A stretch of DNA of 64,000 nucleotides from Polynucleobacter sp. MWH-Braz-FAM2G (GCF_018687635.1 NZ_CP061300.1:1385424-1449423); one strand, 5' to 3'; counted from the stretch's first letter, positions 35,852 to 50,914 are shown. Program-made: numbers and translations. The notes: generated from the sequence alone by a model not told the origin.

Positions 35852-37156
35852 TCAGCTTGCTGGACATCCATTGGGGATTGGTTTACCAGCTATACGATCT
35901 TTAACCCACTGCAGATACATCGGAGCTGAAACCCCAGGAGTTGTGAAGTGAGTTTGCTCTCCAGGTAACTGAATTCTTGCAACATTAGCACCTGAAGCAC
36001 ACTTTTGCTTCTGATACAGCTCGTGCATCACAGGCGGTACAGCCGTATCATGAGTGCCCCAATAAATAATGACTGGAGCAACTGGATTTACAGGAGGAAC
36101 ACTGCCATCAATGAACGCTTTTATCCAGGCTGAAGAATTGCTTGGTTGTGGCTTGATAAGGGATTTATAGTTACTCCCATAGGTGTAAGTAAAGCTATCA
36201 GCCATCACGTGAACGCACTTATTTCTGGACAGCTTATCAGCCACCCTTGCACCCTCTTCAGTCAAAACATCAGTTAGCTTGAGATCGGGAAACGCTGCTT
36301 GTGTTCCCCACAGTCCCATCATGTAGTGAGCAAATAAAAATACATTTGGAACATTGGCCTGCGTAAAGCCGTTCATGATTTTGATTGCTTCTTCATCATT
36401 GCTGAGTGTTTTAGGCAGCATGACCGCTAAATCCTCAGGAGCTAACGCCACAAACCCAAGATATTCCAAACCATCAGCAGCGGTACCCTTTTGGGCTAGA
36501 TATTCAGGCTGACTGGCTGCTGCAATTGTGGCACCGCCGCCCTGTGACCATCCATACACAACCGTCTTTTTGCCGGCTCCAACCTCTTTCATTGAACCTG
36601 CTGCTCTAGCAGCATTAATGACGTCTCTGCCGTTAGTTCGTGCTACAGCATATTGATGCTTACCTCCGCCGCCTTGACCTTGATAGTCGGTAGCAACCAC
36701 CACATAACCTTGATCAATAAACTCTTGACCATTTGGAATGCCAAAGTCAGTCCAAGAGTCACCATCCATTAAAAAGTACTCATTCAAAGCGCGGGTAGGA
36801 TCGATGATTTGAGAAGGACCACAATTTTGTGCCGAACCAGTTGTGCCGTGCGCCCAACTCAAGATTGGTCTACCCTCTTTTGGCGCAGGCCCTACTGGCG
36901 CAATGATGGTGCCAGTGGCAATTGTTTTTCTTCCAGCCAAGTCTGATGAAATGTAAGCAATCTTCCAAGCTTGCGTGCCTTTGAGACTTGTCTCTATTTT
37001 TTCTTTTTTGATGATCTGCCCCAGCTTCCCTTCAGGAGCCATTTTCATGACGGAAGCATAAAAAGGAGGCATAGGAGGGTCAGCATAGACAGCAGAAGAA
37101 AGGATACCTAGTGTTAGCGCAAACACAGAGCTGGAAAAGTGAATAAGTTTTTTCAT
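35852..37156 (-). CDS. Secreted alpha/beta-hydrolase, LIP lipase family (copy 2)
   Basis: A 434-aa secreted lipase/esterase, paralogous to the protein at 31670-32968 over the whole length (shared WxHGTTGSAQNCGPSQ, DPPMxPFYxxVMKM, VVVATDYQG, PGEQxHFTTP). The signal peptide ends at VYA (25). The nucleophile is S205 in GWSQGG, the acid probably the Asp in WGTHDTAVPP. It is 18 bp downstream of a beta-lactamase-fold serine hydrolase on the same strand, so both hydrolases are probably made together. Substrate unknown; a polyester or short-chain ester is possible. Confidence 0.88.
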   Translation of the reverse strand: MKKLIHFSSSVFALTLGILSSAVYADPPMPPFYASVMKMAPEGKLGQIIKKEKIETSLKGTQAWKIAYISSDLAGRKTIATGTIIAPVGPAPKEGRPILSWAHGTTGSAQNCGPSQIIDPTRALNEYFLMDGDSWTDFGIPNGQEFIDQGYVVVATDYQGQGGGGKHQYAVARTNGRDVINAARAAGSMKEVGAGKKTVVYGWSQGGGATIAAASQPEYLAQKGTAADGLEYLGFVALAPEDLAVMLPKTLSNDEEAIKIMNGFTQANVPNVFLFAHYMMGLWGTQAAFPDLKLTDVLTEEGARVADKLSRNKCVHVMADSFTYTYGSNYKSLIKPQPSNSSAWIKAFIDGSVPPVNPVAPVIIYWGTHDTAVPPVMHELYQKQKCASGANVARIQLPGEQTHFTTPGVSAPMYLQWVKDRIAGKPIPNGCPAS

Positions 37157-37174
37157 AAGTTCAGAGTATGTGGA

Positions 37175-38491
37175 TTACTTATTGAATAAGTCAGATTTTG
37201 CAATCGGACGCATGTAGCGTTGTCCTGGGCCAGTATCAGGGCTGGTAGAAAAATAAACAATAACCAAATCCCGATCAGGTGAAACATAAAGGCCTTGACC
37301 CATAAAGCCCAGCTTAAACATATCTCCATCAGGGAAGATGTCATCCCATTGACGATTATTACTAATCACATAATCATTTAATGCTTCAGTAAATACAGGG
37401 CCATTAGTGCCTGCCATAAACGCCTTATGACTTGCCACTTCTTTGCGAATACGATGAAGTGCCGCATCAGAGACCACTTTCTTATCTGAGATCTTATTCC
37501 AGCTTGGCGTGTACTGCATTCCAAACATCATGAGATTGCGAAGTCGGCTTGATACAAGACCATGCATCGCCTCAACATGGTCGCCACCAGATAGGTGAAG
37601 TTGCATATCGCCATCAAGTGGCATATGAGAGAAGATTCTTTCATTAGCCAAATCAGAAAGGCGTTTATTTGTCACTTCTTCAATCAGAAGGACAAGTGCT
37701 TGCGTATCCACAGAGCTGTAATCAAATCGAGTGCCAGGCTCTATTTCTTTTTTCGCAAGTTTGAGAATGGTTCGTGTTGACTCAATCTTTTTAGTAATAG
37801 AATCTGGCTGCCCAAATTCAGAGAGAAAAAGTCGGGTTGGTAAGGAAGTAGGGTCGTGCCGTGATGCAGCGCTCTCGACAACGTTCAACCCAGAAGCCAT
37901 ATTCATGATGTCCAGTAACTTGATATTTTCCCAGGCAGTACCTTTGAAATCGGGCATATATTGACCATAGGTTCCGTTCTGATCAATCTTGCCTTCGTCT
38001 ATCAACTGCTCAAGCAATAGGCCAACAATTGGTTTTGCTGTTGATCCCCATAAATGGCTATCCGTTGATTTCATTCCAGGATAGCGCTCATAAACGACCT
38101 TACCCTTATGCATCACAAGAAACGCCTGAATATGACTCTTTGGATTGGTAACGAAATCATCAAGCGAAAGCTGACCGTAAGCAGTAGTTGCTTGAATCTT
38201 TCCAACCTCTGGATTTAATTCAGTTGGCAAAGGATTTGCTGGTTTGCTCGGCGAAATAATCGCAGTATGAAATAGCGTTGACATATGGGTATTCGCAAAC
38301 AGCGATACATCACCCCCAATAAGAGCATTTTGATACCCGAAGAGCTTAAACATTTCTTGATATTCAGCATTGGAATACCCTTGCAGCGCCTTAGTAACGG
38401 GTTGACTTTTGGATGTTCCATCGGCCTGTGCAAGTGCCAAAATGCTATGTGTTGCCAATAACGCAACAATGAGTTTTGGATTGAATTTCAT
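37175..38491 (-). CDS. Secreted beta-lactamase-fold serine hydrolase
   Basis: A 438-aa protein of the class C beta-lactamase/esterase family (EstB-like). The signal peptide ends near LAQA (23). The S-x-x-K nucleophile is S150-T-A-K153 (WGSTAKP) and a Tyr in RFDYSSVDTQ fits the second catalytic motif. A late HxG-type motif is not obvious. Probably a periplasmic esterase or amidase rather than an antibiotic-resistance enzyme. It heads an operon with lipase copy 2. Confidence 0.87.
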   Translation of the reverse strand: MKFNPKLIVALLATHSILALAQADGTSKSQPVTKALQGYSNAEYQEMFKLFGYQNALIGGDVSLFANTHMSTLFHTAIISPSKPANPLPTELNPEVGKIQATTAYGQLSLDDFVTNPKSHIQAFLVMHKGKVVYERYPGMKSTDSHLWGSTAKPIVGLLLEQLIDEGKIDQNGTYGQYMPDFKGTAWENIKLLDIMNMASGLNVVESAASRHDPTSLPTRLFLSEFGQPDSITKKIESTRTILKLAKKEIEPGTRFDYSSVDTQALVLLIEEVTNKRLSDLANERIFSHMPLDGDMQLHLSGGDHVEAMHGLVSSRLRNLMMFGMQYTPSWNKISDKKVVSDAALHRIRKEVASHKAFMAGTNGPVFTEALNDYVISNNRQWDDIFPDGDMFKLGFMGQGLYVSPDRDLVIVYFSTSPDTGPGQRYMRPIAKSDLFNK

Positions 38492-38623
38492 ATGAATTTC
38501 CGAGGTTGAGGAATGAAAAATTAAATGCCGATAAAGTATATAACCAATTTAGTCAGCATTATTCATAGCGGACTTTGTTGTTGGCCTAAATCGGAACGAT
38601 CAAAAAGCCGCCCATAGGAGGTC

Positions 38624-38644
38624 TTTGGTAACGCTTTTGGTAAC
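38624..38644. repeat. Direct repeat 44 bp past the tRNA-Ser 3' end
   Basis: TTTGGTAAC occurs twice at a 12-bp period (38624-38632, 38636-38644). Short repeats of this kind next to a tRNA 3' end can be arm sites left by a tyrosine integrase, but no integrase gene is present. Confidence 0.4.
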
Positions 38645-38687
38645 AGGTGTGTTGTTTGGCTACAAACCCTTTAAATACCTATTGACT

Positions 38688-38777
<90 letters not shown>

Positions 38778-38828
38778 GATAACTATAGGATAAAACTTAA
38801 ACTGCAATCCTGCTTAAACCACTCCGCT

Positions 38829-39236
38829 CTATTGCTCACACACGCCCGCCATCATGAGCGAGCCAGAGAAGAATCCAAAAGGATATTTGCCGTCTTTTGC
38901 AACCCCTTCGATGCTGAGGTAGTCCACAAAGGCGCCATCGTTACCTGCAGCCTTTTGCGTCCAAATAACTTTGTAAGAATTGCTCTTACTTCCAGATGCA
39001 ATTACCTTAGGCTTTCCCAAAGAATCCATTACATCGCCAACTACTTCGCCAGTTTTCTTGATGACTGCAAATTCTTGACCAACTCTGGGACTATCTTTAA
39101 CGATATCTAACTCGCCATTACTTTTGATATAAGCATCACTTAATACCTCGCAGCGATAGGTTTTTTCTGCAGCAAAAACACTTTGAGAAATAAATGCTGA
39201 GCAAATCAAGAATAAAAGCAATGAGCGCTTGTACAT
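38829..39236 (-). CDS. Secreted protein of unknown function
   Basis: A 135-aa protein with a signal peptide (MYKRSLLLFLICSAFISQSVFA) and a small beta-rich mature part with two Cys (YRCEVL and AGVCEQ) that could form a disulfide. I do not recognise a family. It follows serS by 28 bp on the same strand and may be read through from it. Confidence 0.75.
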   Translation of the reverse strand: MYKRSLLLFLICSAFISQSVFAAEKTYRCEVLSDAYIKSNGELDIVKDSPRVGQEFAVIKKTGEVVGDVMDSLGKPKVIASGSKSNSYKVIWTQKAAGNDGAFVDYLSIEGVAKDGKYPFGFFSGSLMMAGVCEQ

Positions 39237-39264
39237 GAATATGCTTTTTATGTCTTCTGAAGTA

Positions 39265-40593
<1,329 letters not shown>

Positions 40594-40612
40594 CTAGTTT
40601 GATAGGAAGGCT

Positions 40613-41296
40613 CTAGTTTAAGCGCAAGACTTCCGCTCCGGCCGGTGGAGTAAAAGTAAATCGATTAGCCGGCAAATTGACGTTTAATTGAATCTTGTCT
40701 AGCGTTACCAAGACAACACTTCCCAAGCCATCCGTTAATTCCAGCGCCTTTGGCAAGCCACTGACCATTCCAATTGAAATCTTGGTATACGGTAAATCAT
40801 TCTGATTCTTGGCACCAGGCTCTTTTTTGGGCACCAAAGATACCCATTTCATACCCAAGCGTTCATCACCTTCAATTAAATCAAAATGCTGATCTAAGGA
40901 AGTTTCACCAAATAAAATCGCTGCTGGGGTTGATGCTAAAGCCTGCCCTGCAGGACGAAAGGTTGCTTGATTTAAATCTTTATCCCAAAGAATTAATTGC
41001 TTACCATCAGCAATCAGTTTTTGCTCATATGGTTTTTGCGTTTCCCAGATAAATCGGCCTGGACGCTGAAACACAAAATGACCCTGGGTTTGACGGACTA
41101 CTTTCAAACCCTTGTCTTGTGACTCACCTGCTTTGGGTGCGCGAAGTTGCTGTTGCACAAAATCACCTTCCGCAGTTTTTGAGTTGCGCACAAATTGGCG
41201 CAACTGCTCTGCACCACCCTCAGTTTGCGCAAGAGATGATCCTGAAAAAAGGATGCTTGAAATACCAACTAATACTGCGACGAGAAGTCTTGACAT
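40613..41296 (-). CDS. lolA: Outer-membrane lipoprotein carrier LolA
   Basis: A 227-aa periplasmic chaperone that takes lipoproteins from the LolCDE transporter and passes them to LolB. The signal peptide ends at SLAQ (24). Typical segments are GDFVQQQLRA, SQGHFVFQRPGRFIWETQKPYEQKLIADGKQLILWDKDLNQATFRP and FGETSL. TAAGG precedes the ATG, and the ftsK stop is 6 bp upstream, so it is co-transcribed with ftsK. Confidence 0.95.
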   Translation of the reverse strand: MSRLLVAVLVGISSILFSGSSLAQTEGGAEQLRQFVRNSKTAEGDFVQQQLRAPKAGESQDKGLKVVRQTQGHFVFQRPGRFIWETQKPYEQKLIADGKQLILWDKDLNQATFRPAGQALASTPAAILFGETSLDQHFDLIEGDERLGMKWVSLVPKKEPGAKNQNDLPYTKISIGMVSGLPKALELTDGLGSVVLVTLDKIQLNVNLPANRFTFTPPAGAEVLRLN

Positions 41297-41302
41297 GAAA
41301 CC

Positions 41303-44611
<3,309 letters not shown>

Positions 44612-44630
44612 GTTTTACCTTTTGATAATA

Positions 44631-44657
44631 AAAACGCCTAGCAATGCTAGGCGTTTT
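44631..44657. terminator. Bidirectional terminator (trxB / hppA)
   Basis: The stem AAAACGCCTAGC/GCTAGGCGTTTT with an AAT loop has T-runs on both sides, between the convergent ends of trxB and hppA. Confidence 0.92.
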
Positions 44658-44690
44658 TGTTTACTGCAGTGTACTTCTAATGCATACGTA

Positions 44691-46751
44691 TTAACGTGTG
44701 ATGATTGGTAACAATGGCACGATGAGTAGCGCCACGATGTTGATGATCTTGATGAGTGGATTAACAGCAGGACCTGCAGTATCTTTATACGGGTCACCTA
44801 CAGTGTCACCGGTTACCGCAGCCTTATGCGCTTCCGAACCTTTGCCACCGAAGTTACCTTCCTCAATGTATTTCTTGGCATTATCCCAAGCGCCACCGCC
44901 AGTACACATCGAGATTGCCACAAATAAGCCCGTCACAATCGTACCCATGAGCAAGCCACCCAAAGCAGCAGGACCTAACAAGAGTCCAACTACGATTGGC
45001 GCCACTACCGGCAAGAGAGATGGAACAATCATTTCTTTAATGGCAGCTGAAGTAAGCATGTCTACAGCTTTACCGTACTCTGGCTTAGATGTGCCTTCCA
45101 TAATTCCTGGAATATCGCGGAACTGACGACGCACCTCTTCGACCACTGCGCCAGCACAACGACCTACCGCTTCCATTGCCATCGCACCAAACAAGTAAGG
45201 AATCATGCCACCAATAAAGAGGCCAATGATCACCATGTGGTTAGATAGGTCAAAAGAAACTTGCTGACCAATACTCTCTAATGCATGGGTGTAGTCGGCG
45301 AAGAGAACGAGTGATGCCAAACCAGCAGAACCAATGGCATAACCTTTAGTAACAGCTTTTGTAGTATTGCCAACCGCATCCAATGGGTCGGTGATGTCAC
45401 GAACAGCTTGAGGTAAACCAGCCATCTCCGCAATACCACCTGCGTTATCAGTAATTGGACCATAAGCATCAAGAGCAACCACGATACCCGCCATCGACAA
45501 CATGGCTGTTGCCGCAATAGCAATACCATACAAACCAGCCAACCAATAGGCCGCATAAATGGCGGCACAAACAAAAAGTACTGGATAAGCAGTGGACTTC
45601 ATGGAGATGCCAAGACCGGCAATGATGTTAGTACCATGACCTTTAGTTGAAGCTTCAGCGATATGTTGCACAGGTTTAAATTGAGTGCCTGTATAGAACT
45701 CGGTGATCCACACCAAGCCAGCAGTTAGCAATAAACCCACGATAGTTGAAGCAAATAAACGCCACTGACTTCCTGGTATGCCCAAAGCATCATCTGGCAT
45801 GATCAAGTTGGTCACAAAATAGAATGCTATGAGTGATAACACGCCAGCAATGATCAAGCCTTTATAGAGTGCAGGCATCACATTTTTCATGCCAGGAGTG
45901 GCTTTGACAAATGAACAACCCACAATAGAGGCAATGATAGATACGCCACCAAGTACAAGTGGATAAATAATCGCAGCCACAGGCGCGCCAGTGACCATGA
46001 GTGATCCCAACACCATGGTGGCAATCAAAGTAACAGCGTAGGTTTCAAACAAATCGGCAGCCATACCCGCACAGTCACCTACGTTGTCGCCAACGTTATC
46101 GGCAATTACCGCAGGATTGCGAGGGTCATCCTCTGGAATGCCAGCCTCAACCTTACCTACTAAGTCAGCACCAACGTCGGCGCCCTTGGTAAAGATTCCG
46201 CCACCCAAACGAGCAAAGATAGAAATTAAAGAAGATCCAAATGCCAAACCAATTAGCGGATGTAAAACTGATGATAGATCTTGCCCTGCGCCAATCGATA
46301 CCAAGAACATGAAGAACAAGCCAACACCCAGAAGTCCAAGTCCAACTACCAACATGCCGGTAATTGCGCCACCTTTAAATGCAACATTAAGAGCTTCATT
46401 CATCCCTTTGGTAGCTGCCTCCGCTGTTCTCACGTTGGCGCGTACAGAAACATTCATACCAATAAAACCACAAGCGCCCGAGAGAACCGCACCAATGACA
46501 AAGCCAATTGCAGTAGCAAAATCCAAAAAGAGAGCCATCAGAATGGTCAAAACCACCCCCACCACGGCAATCGTTTTGTATTGGCGCGACAAATAGGCTG
46601 CCGCACCCTGCTGGATAGCCTCTGCAATTTCTTGCATCTTGGCATTACCCGTACTTTGTCTCAAGATCCAGCCGCGCATCACAAAACCGTAAACTACGGC
46701 TAGGACACCGCATGCTAAGGCAAAATACAAGCCTAAAGTGATATTACTCAT
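44691..46751 (-). CDS. hppA: Membrane-bound H+-translocating pyrophosphatase
   Basis: A 686-aa integral membrane pump with about 16 helices that couples pyrophosphate hydrolysis to proton export. The catalytic [35 protein letters not shown] tract and the C-terminal [22 protein letters not shown] block are intact. [15 protein letters not shown] has Lys where K+-dependent enzymes have Ala, so this should be the K+-independent, proton-pumping type. GGGAG precedes the ATG. It lies head to head with the soluble pyrophosphatase gene. Confidence 0.97.
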   Translation of the reverse strand: MSNITLGLYFALACGVLAVVYGFVMRGWILRQSTGNAKMQEIAEAIQQGAAAYLSRQYKTIAVVGVVLTILMALFLDFATAIGFVIGAVLSGACGFIGMNVSVRANVRTAEAATKGMNEALNVAFKGGAITGMLVVGLGLLGVGLFFMFLVSIGAGQDLSSVLHPLIGLAFGSSLISIFARLGGGIFTKGADVGADLVGKVEAGIPEDDPRNPAVIADNVGDNVGDCAGMAADLFETYAVTLIATMVLGSLMVTGAPVAAIIYPLVLGGVSIIASIVGCSFVKATPGMKNVMPALYKGLIIAGVLSLIAFYFVTNLIMPDDALGIPGSQWRLFASTIVGLLLTAGLVWITEFYTGTQFKPVQHIAEASTKGHGTNIIAGLGISMKSTAYPVLFVCAAIYAAYWLAGLYGIAIAATAMLSMAGIVVALDAYGPITDNAGGIAEMAGLPQAVRDITDPLDAVGNTTKAVTKGYAIGSAGLASLVLFADYTHALESIGQQVSFDLSNHMVIIGLFIGGMIPYLFGAMAMEAVGRCAGAVVEEVRRQFRDIPGIMEGTSKPEYGKAVDMLTSAAIKEMIVPSLLPVVAPIVVGLLLGPAALGGLLMGTIVTGLFVAISMCTGGGAWDNAKKYIEEGNFGGKGSEAHKAAVTGDTVGDPYKDTAGPAVNPLIKIINIVALLIVPLLPIITR

Positions 46752-46923
46752 GCTTGAACTCCCTAAAGTTAATCTTTATTGTTTTGTATAACTTGCACTT
46801 AGGTAGACCAGGTTCTCGAAAGCTTTAAACTATGGTCTTTAAGCTGTATCAGTATGTAACAGAAACACCGCTCTGCCCCTCTAATTGGATCAGGGTATTT
46901 ACTAATCATTATTTGGAGTATTT

Positions 46924-47460
46924 ATGAGTCTCGACAAAGTCAAGCCAGGCAAAAAGATCCCTGAAAGCTTCAACGTCATTATTGAAATCCCAATGAACGC
47001 TGATCCAGTGAAGTACGAAGTGGATAAAGAGTCTGGCGCTATTTTCGTTGACCGCTTTATGGGTACTGCAATGCACTATCCATGTAACTATGGCTACATT
47101 AATAAAACCATCGCCGGCGATGGAGATCCTGTTGATGTGCTCGTGATCACACCCTTTCCTTTGATTCCAGGTGTAGTGGTAAGCTGCCGCGCTATCGGCG
47201 TTCTTCAAATGGAAGATGAAGGCGGAGAAGATGCCAAATTATTAGCCGTTCCAGAAGACAAAATTTTGCCAATATATACACACTGGCAAAAACCAGAAGA
47301 TATAAACCCATTGCGTTTAAATCAAATCCAGCACTTCTTTGAGCACTACAAAGATCTCGAAAAAGGTAAGTGGGTAAAAGTGAAGGGCTGGGGTGGCGTT
47401 GCAGATGCCCATAAAGAAATCCTTGAGGGTATCGAGCGCTACAACAAAGAGCACCCTTAA
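46924..47460 (+). CDS. ppa: Soluble inorganic pyrophosphatase (family I)
   Basis: A 178-aa cytoplasmic Mg-dependent enzyme that splits pyrophosphate. Signature residues are in [24 protein letters not shown] and the metal motif [24 protein letters not shown] closes the site. GGAG lies 8 bp before the ATG. It is divergent from hppA across 172 bp, so energy-wasting and energy-conserving pyrophosphatases share one control region. Confidence 0.97.
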   Translation: MSLDKVKPGKKIPESFNVIIEIPMNADPVKYEVDKESGAIFVDRFMGTAMHYPCNYGYINKTIAGDGDPVDVLVITPFPLIPGVVVSCRAIGVLQMEDEGGEDAKLLAVPEDKILPIYTHWQKPEDINPLRLNQIQHFFEHYKDLEKGKWVKVKGWGGVADAHKEILEGIERYNKEHP

Positions 47461-47499
47461 TTTAGAATTCATTTAATCCCATAGGCTTTGTGATTCGGA

Positions 47500-49119
47500 G
47501 TGAGCGCACAGAAAATTGCCCTTGCACAAATCAACCCTTTACTGGGTGATCTGGCAGGCAATGCGCAGCTGATTCACAAAGCCGCTCAAGATGCTTTTAA
47601 TCAAGGCGCCAAACTCGTAATAACCCCTGAGCTTTCGCTTACTGGCTACCCACCAGAAGATTTGTTACTTCGCCCCGCTTTTATCGAAGCCGTTCAAAAG
47701 CAACTAGATCTCTTAACAACCCAATTAGCTCAGTATTCAGACCTCACGGTCATCATAGGTCATCCCAAAAAGACACCAGTTGGTTTGCAAAACTATGCGT
47801 CTGTATTGCGAAACGGCGTAGTGATTGCAGGCTACGCAAAACAAGAATTACCTAACCACGAAGTATTTGATGAAGTACGCTACTTTGTGCCTGGCAATCA
47901 AGCTTGCGTTTTTGAATGCGGTGGCATCCGATACGGCTTGATATTGTGTGAGGATGCTTGGCATGCAGGACCGGCCAGACAATCGCATGATGCTGGTGCT
48001 CAAATACTACTAGTTCCAAATGCCTCACCATATCACCTCAAAAAAGAAACTTTGCGCATAGAGGTATTGCGTAGCCACATTGCCCAAACCAATATGCCCT
48101 TGGTCTATGTGAACGCCGTTGGCGGTCAAGATGAATTGGTTTTTGATGGCGGCTCTTTTGCGCTCGATAGTCATGGGCAAGTTGTGATGGCGATGCCCCA
48201 ATTTGAAACCGGCTTAGGCATGGTAGATGTTTCTAGTTCAGGAGAACTAGAAAAAGGGATAGTTTCTGCCTCTCAATCTGTAGAAGCCCAGGCTTACCAA
48301 GCTTTAGTGCTAGGTGTGCGTGACTATGTCACTAAAAATCGTTTTCCTGGGGTCATTATTGGTCTATCTGGCGGCGTAGACTCTGCTCTAGTCTTGGCAA
48401 TCGCTGTCGATGCCTTAGGAGCGGATAAAGTACGTGCAGTCATGATGCCTTCGCGTTACACAGCAGATATCTCTTGGATTGATGCGCGTGAAATGGCGCA
48501 GAATTTAGGCGTTCAATATGACGAAATTCCAATCAGTGGTCCCGTTGATGCGTTAGAGCAATCATTGGCAGAACAATTTAAAGGCTTAAAGGTGGACGCT
48601 ACTGAGGAAAATATTCAAGCGCGTGTTCGTGGCACCCTGCTGATGGCTCTATCCAACAAGACAGGACGATTGGTGTTAACAACCGGTAACAAGAGTGAAA
48701 TGGCAGTAGGTTATTGCACTCTCTATGGTGATATGGCCGGTGGTTTTGCAGTAATTAAAGATATTGCCAAAACCTTGGTTTATCGTTTATGCGCATATCG
48801 CAATAGTCTTGCGCCTATTATTCCCGAGCGGATTTTGACTCGCGCACCTTCGGCAGAATTACGACCAGACCAGAAAGATCAAGATAGCCTGCCCTCATAT
48901 GAAGTTTTAGATGGCATCGTTGAGAGGTATATGGAGCAAAACCAATCTATTGCCCAAATCATTGCCGCTGGTTTTGATGCAGAGAGCGTAGAAAAAGTTA
49001 CACGCCTTATTAAGCTAAACGAATATAAACGCCGCCAAGCGCCTCCTGGGGTTCGCGTCACTACCCGCGCCTTTGGCCGCGACTGGCGTTATCCAATCAC
49101 TTCACAATTTAGGGCCTAG
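47500..49119 (+). CDS. nadE: Glutamine-dependent NAD+ synthetase
   Basis: A 539-aa two-domain enzyme making NAD+ from deamido-NAD+. The N-terminal nitrilase-like glutaminase has the E44-K114-C150 triad (TPELSLTGYPP, YAKQELPN, LILCEDAW). The C-terminal synthetase has the PP-loop LSGGVDSALVLAI and TTGNKSEMAVGYCTLYGDMAGG. The start is GTG 47500, with a weak AGG upstream. A PII gene follows by 70 bp; in some betaproteobacteria PII is known to control this NadE type. Confidence 0.95.
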   Translation: MSAQKIALAQINPLLGDLAGNAQLIHKAAQDAFNQGAKLVITPELSLTGYPPEDLLLRPAFIEAVQKQLDLLTTQLAQYSDLTVIIGHPKKTPVGLQNYASVLRNGVVIAGYAKQELPNHEVFDEVRYFVPGNQACVFECGGIRYGLILCEDAWHAGPARQSHDAGAQILLVPNASPYHLKKETLRIEVLRSHIAQTNMPLVYVNAVGGQDELVFDGGSFALDSHGQVVMAMPQFETGLGMVDVSSSGELEKGIVSASQSVEAQAYQALVLGVRDYVTKNRFPGVIIGLSGGVDSALVLAIAVDALGADKVRAVMMPSRYTADISWIDAREMAQNLGVQYDEIPISGPVDALEQSLAEQFKGLKVDATEENIQARVRGTLLMALSNKTGRLVLTTGNKSEMAVGYCTLYGDMAGGFAVIKDIAKTLVYRLCAYRNSLAPIIPERILTRAPSAELRPDQKDQDSLPSYEVLDGIVERYMEQNQSIAQIIAAGFDAESVEKVTRLIKLNEYKRRQAPPGVRVTTRAFGRDWRYPITSQFRA

Positions 49120-49189
49120 CACTATTGAACGCCAGATTTTAGGCAGGTCAATTAACTTCTAGGTATGATTACACCATTAGGGGGAATAA

Positions 49190-49528
<339 letters not shown>

Positions 49529-49552
49529 TTATTCCAGCGAATCATTAAGGCA

Positions 49553-50584
49553 TTAACGCGCCTGAGAGTCTGCCGAAGTTAAAGGAGCGACAACAGGCTG
49601 AATAATTTCAGCCTGTTCTAATATCACCGTCTTATTAGTTGTATTGCCAAGACGGACTTTAGCGCCTTGATAATACATATCCACCTGATTTAATCCACCA
49701 GTTAATACTTTTAATGGTGGCTTTCCAAATACGCTTACACCAACACCTGGTTCAAGTGTCTTGCTTTGAGTTTTTCCAGCGCCATCCACAACACAGATCG
49801 TTTGCGCAGTCTTTGCTTGCAAGTAAACCATATCACCCGCCTTTTTAGGCGCTTCAGGTTTGTAATTTATGGGAGATGCATCTGCCGTAGGACACTCAGT
49901 AGAAATTGCTGCCTGAGCTGACTCAATCACCGCCACTGGCGCAACAGCCGCTTTAGTCTCTACAACTGGCTCTGCTGGAGTATTGGCTGGAACCGGCTCT
50001 GGAGGTGGCTCTTGAATAATGACGACTTCCTGTTTAACAGGCTCCGGGAAAAATAATGGGCGTAAATTGACTAGCGAAAAAATGACTGCCGCGCCAATTG
50101 CCAATAGAAAAAATATTTTTTTCTGAGAATTATTTGCTGGCTGCTCTTTATTGCCACGCTGACCACCACCATTAGCAGCGCTTAGTACAGTATTTTCTGA
50201 AACTCTTGCATCTTCAATTGCAGTTTTGGGGGCAACTTTTTCAACAGCTACATTGTCGGTATGAAATTTTTTTCCTTTCTCTGGAGACTTTGCAACTTCT
50301 TGCAATTTCTCTTGAGACGCTGCTTCTTTTGTGAATGATTCAGCATGGCTAAAATCAAATGCCTCTTCTTCGCTGAGCTTTAGTAGGCCAGCCACTTTCT
50401 TGGCCGCCGTTACTTTAACCTGTGCTCCATAAAAACTACTACTTTCACCATTTTCGATTTGCTCTATTTGTCGCACAGAAAGACAGGCTTTGCCAGATAA
50501 ATCTTTCGTGCTCAAACCGAGACTTTCCCTAGCTTTTGTAAATGCCTCTTTACGAATCTCTGGGAGCTTGACGGGCTTATTCAC
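49553..50584 (-). CDS. RodZ-like HTH membrane protein
   Basis: A 343-aa protein with an N-terminal Cro/RodZ-type helix-turn-helix (about 14-72), a long charged linker, one membrane helix (about 157-178), a Pro/Val/Ala-rich periplasmic stretch and a C-terminal beta domain (VYLQAKTAQTICVVDGAGKT...PPLKVLTGGLNQVDMYYQGAKVRL) like the RodZ DUF4115 region. RodZ links MreB to wall synthesis. It is not next to ispG as rodZ often is, so this may be a second, RodZ-like protein. The start is GTG. A strong hairpin sits inside its 3' end. Confidence 0.78.
   Translation of the reverse strand: MNKPVKLPEIRKEAFTKARESLGLSTKDLSGKACLSVRQIEQIENGESSSFYGAQVKVTAAKKVAGLLKLSEEEAFDFSHAESFTKEAASQEKLQEVAKSPEKGKKFHTDNVAVEKVAPKTAIEDARVSENTVLSAANGGGQRGNKEQPANNSQKKIFFLLAIGAAVIFSLVNLRPLFFPEPVKQEVVIIQEPPPEPVPANTPAEPVVETKAAVAPVAVIESAQAAISTECPTADASPINYKPEAPKKAGDMVYLQAKTAQTICVVDGAGKTQSKTLEPGVGVSVFGKPPLKVLTGGLNQVDMYYQGAKVRLGNTTNKTVILEQAEIIQPVVAPLTSADSQAR
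49592..49617 (+). terminator. Hairpin inside the RodZ-like gene, likely glnB terminator
   Basis: Perfect 11-bp stem AACAGGCTGAA/TTCAGCCTGTT with a TAAT loop, 64 bp after the glnB stop but within the convergent coding sequence. The T-run after it is short, so efficiency is uncertain. Confidence 0.5.
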
Positions 50585-50914
50585 TAAGGACTTTCTTTCT
50601 TATATTGAATCAATACCCGTGATATTAATACCAAAATACCATCAACGTGTAGGAGCAATCTACTAGAAATATTAATTTAAACAAAAAGTAATTTCCAAGA
50701 TCAAACATTTGGGATTTTTAAATACATCAAGCAATACAACCTATTGGTCAGTTATCGCTTTTAACTCTTTCTAGACCTCTTATTCATGATCAATTTAATA
50801 TTGCATTGCAGCAAATATACTTCTGTCATACGCCACTCAAAGAAGGTCATCTAAAAATCTGATCTCACGGCACAATAGAGCCTTTCGAAACAAACCTTAA
50901 TTGGAGTAATAAGC
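50585..50914. other. 330-bp intergenic region, divergent promoters
   Basis: AT-rich gap between the RodZ-like gene and ilvD. It contains a perfect 13-bp palindrome TATTGA-A-TCAATA at 50603-50615, 18 bp before the GTG start, and the ilvD Shine-Dalgarno GGAG at 50903-50906. I see no convincing -35/-10 pair, leader peptide or attenuator for ilvD and no small gene. Confidence 0.6.

Noticed and set aside
46084..46596. 170-codon open frame on the plus strand inside hppA
   Set aside because: Antisense shadow of hppA; composition follows the reverse of conserved hppA codons.
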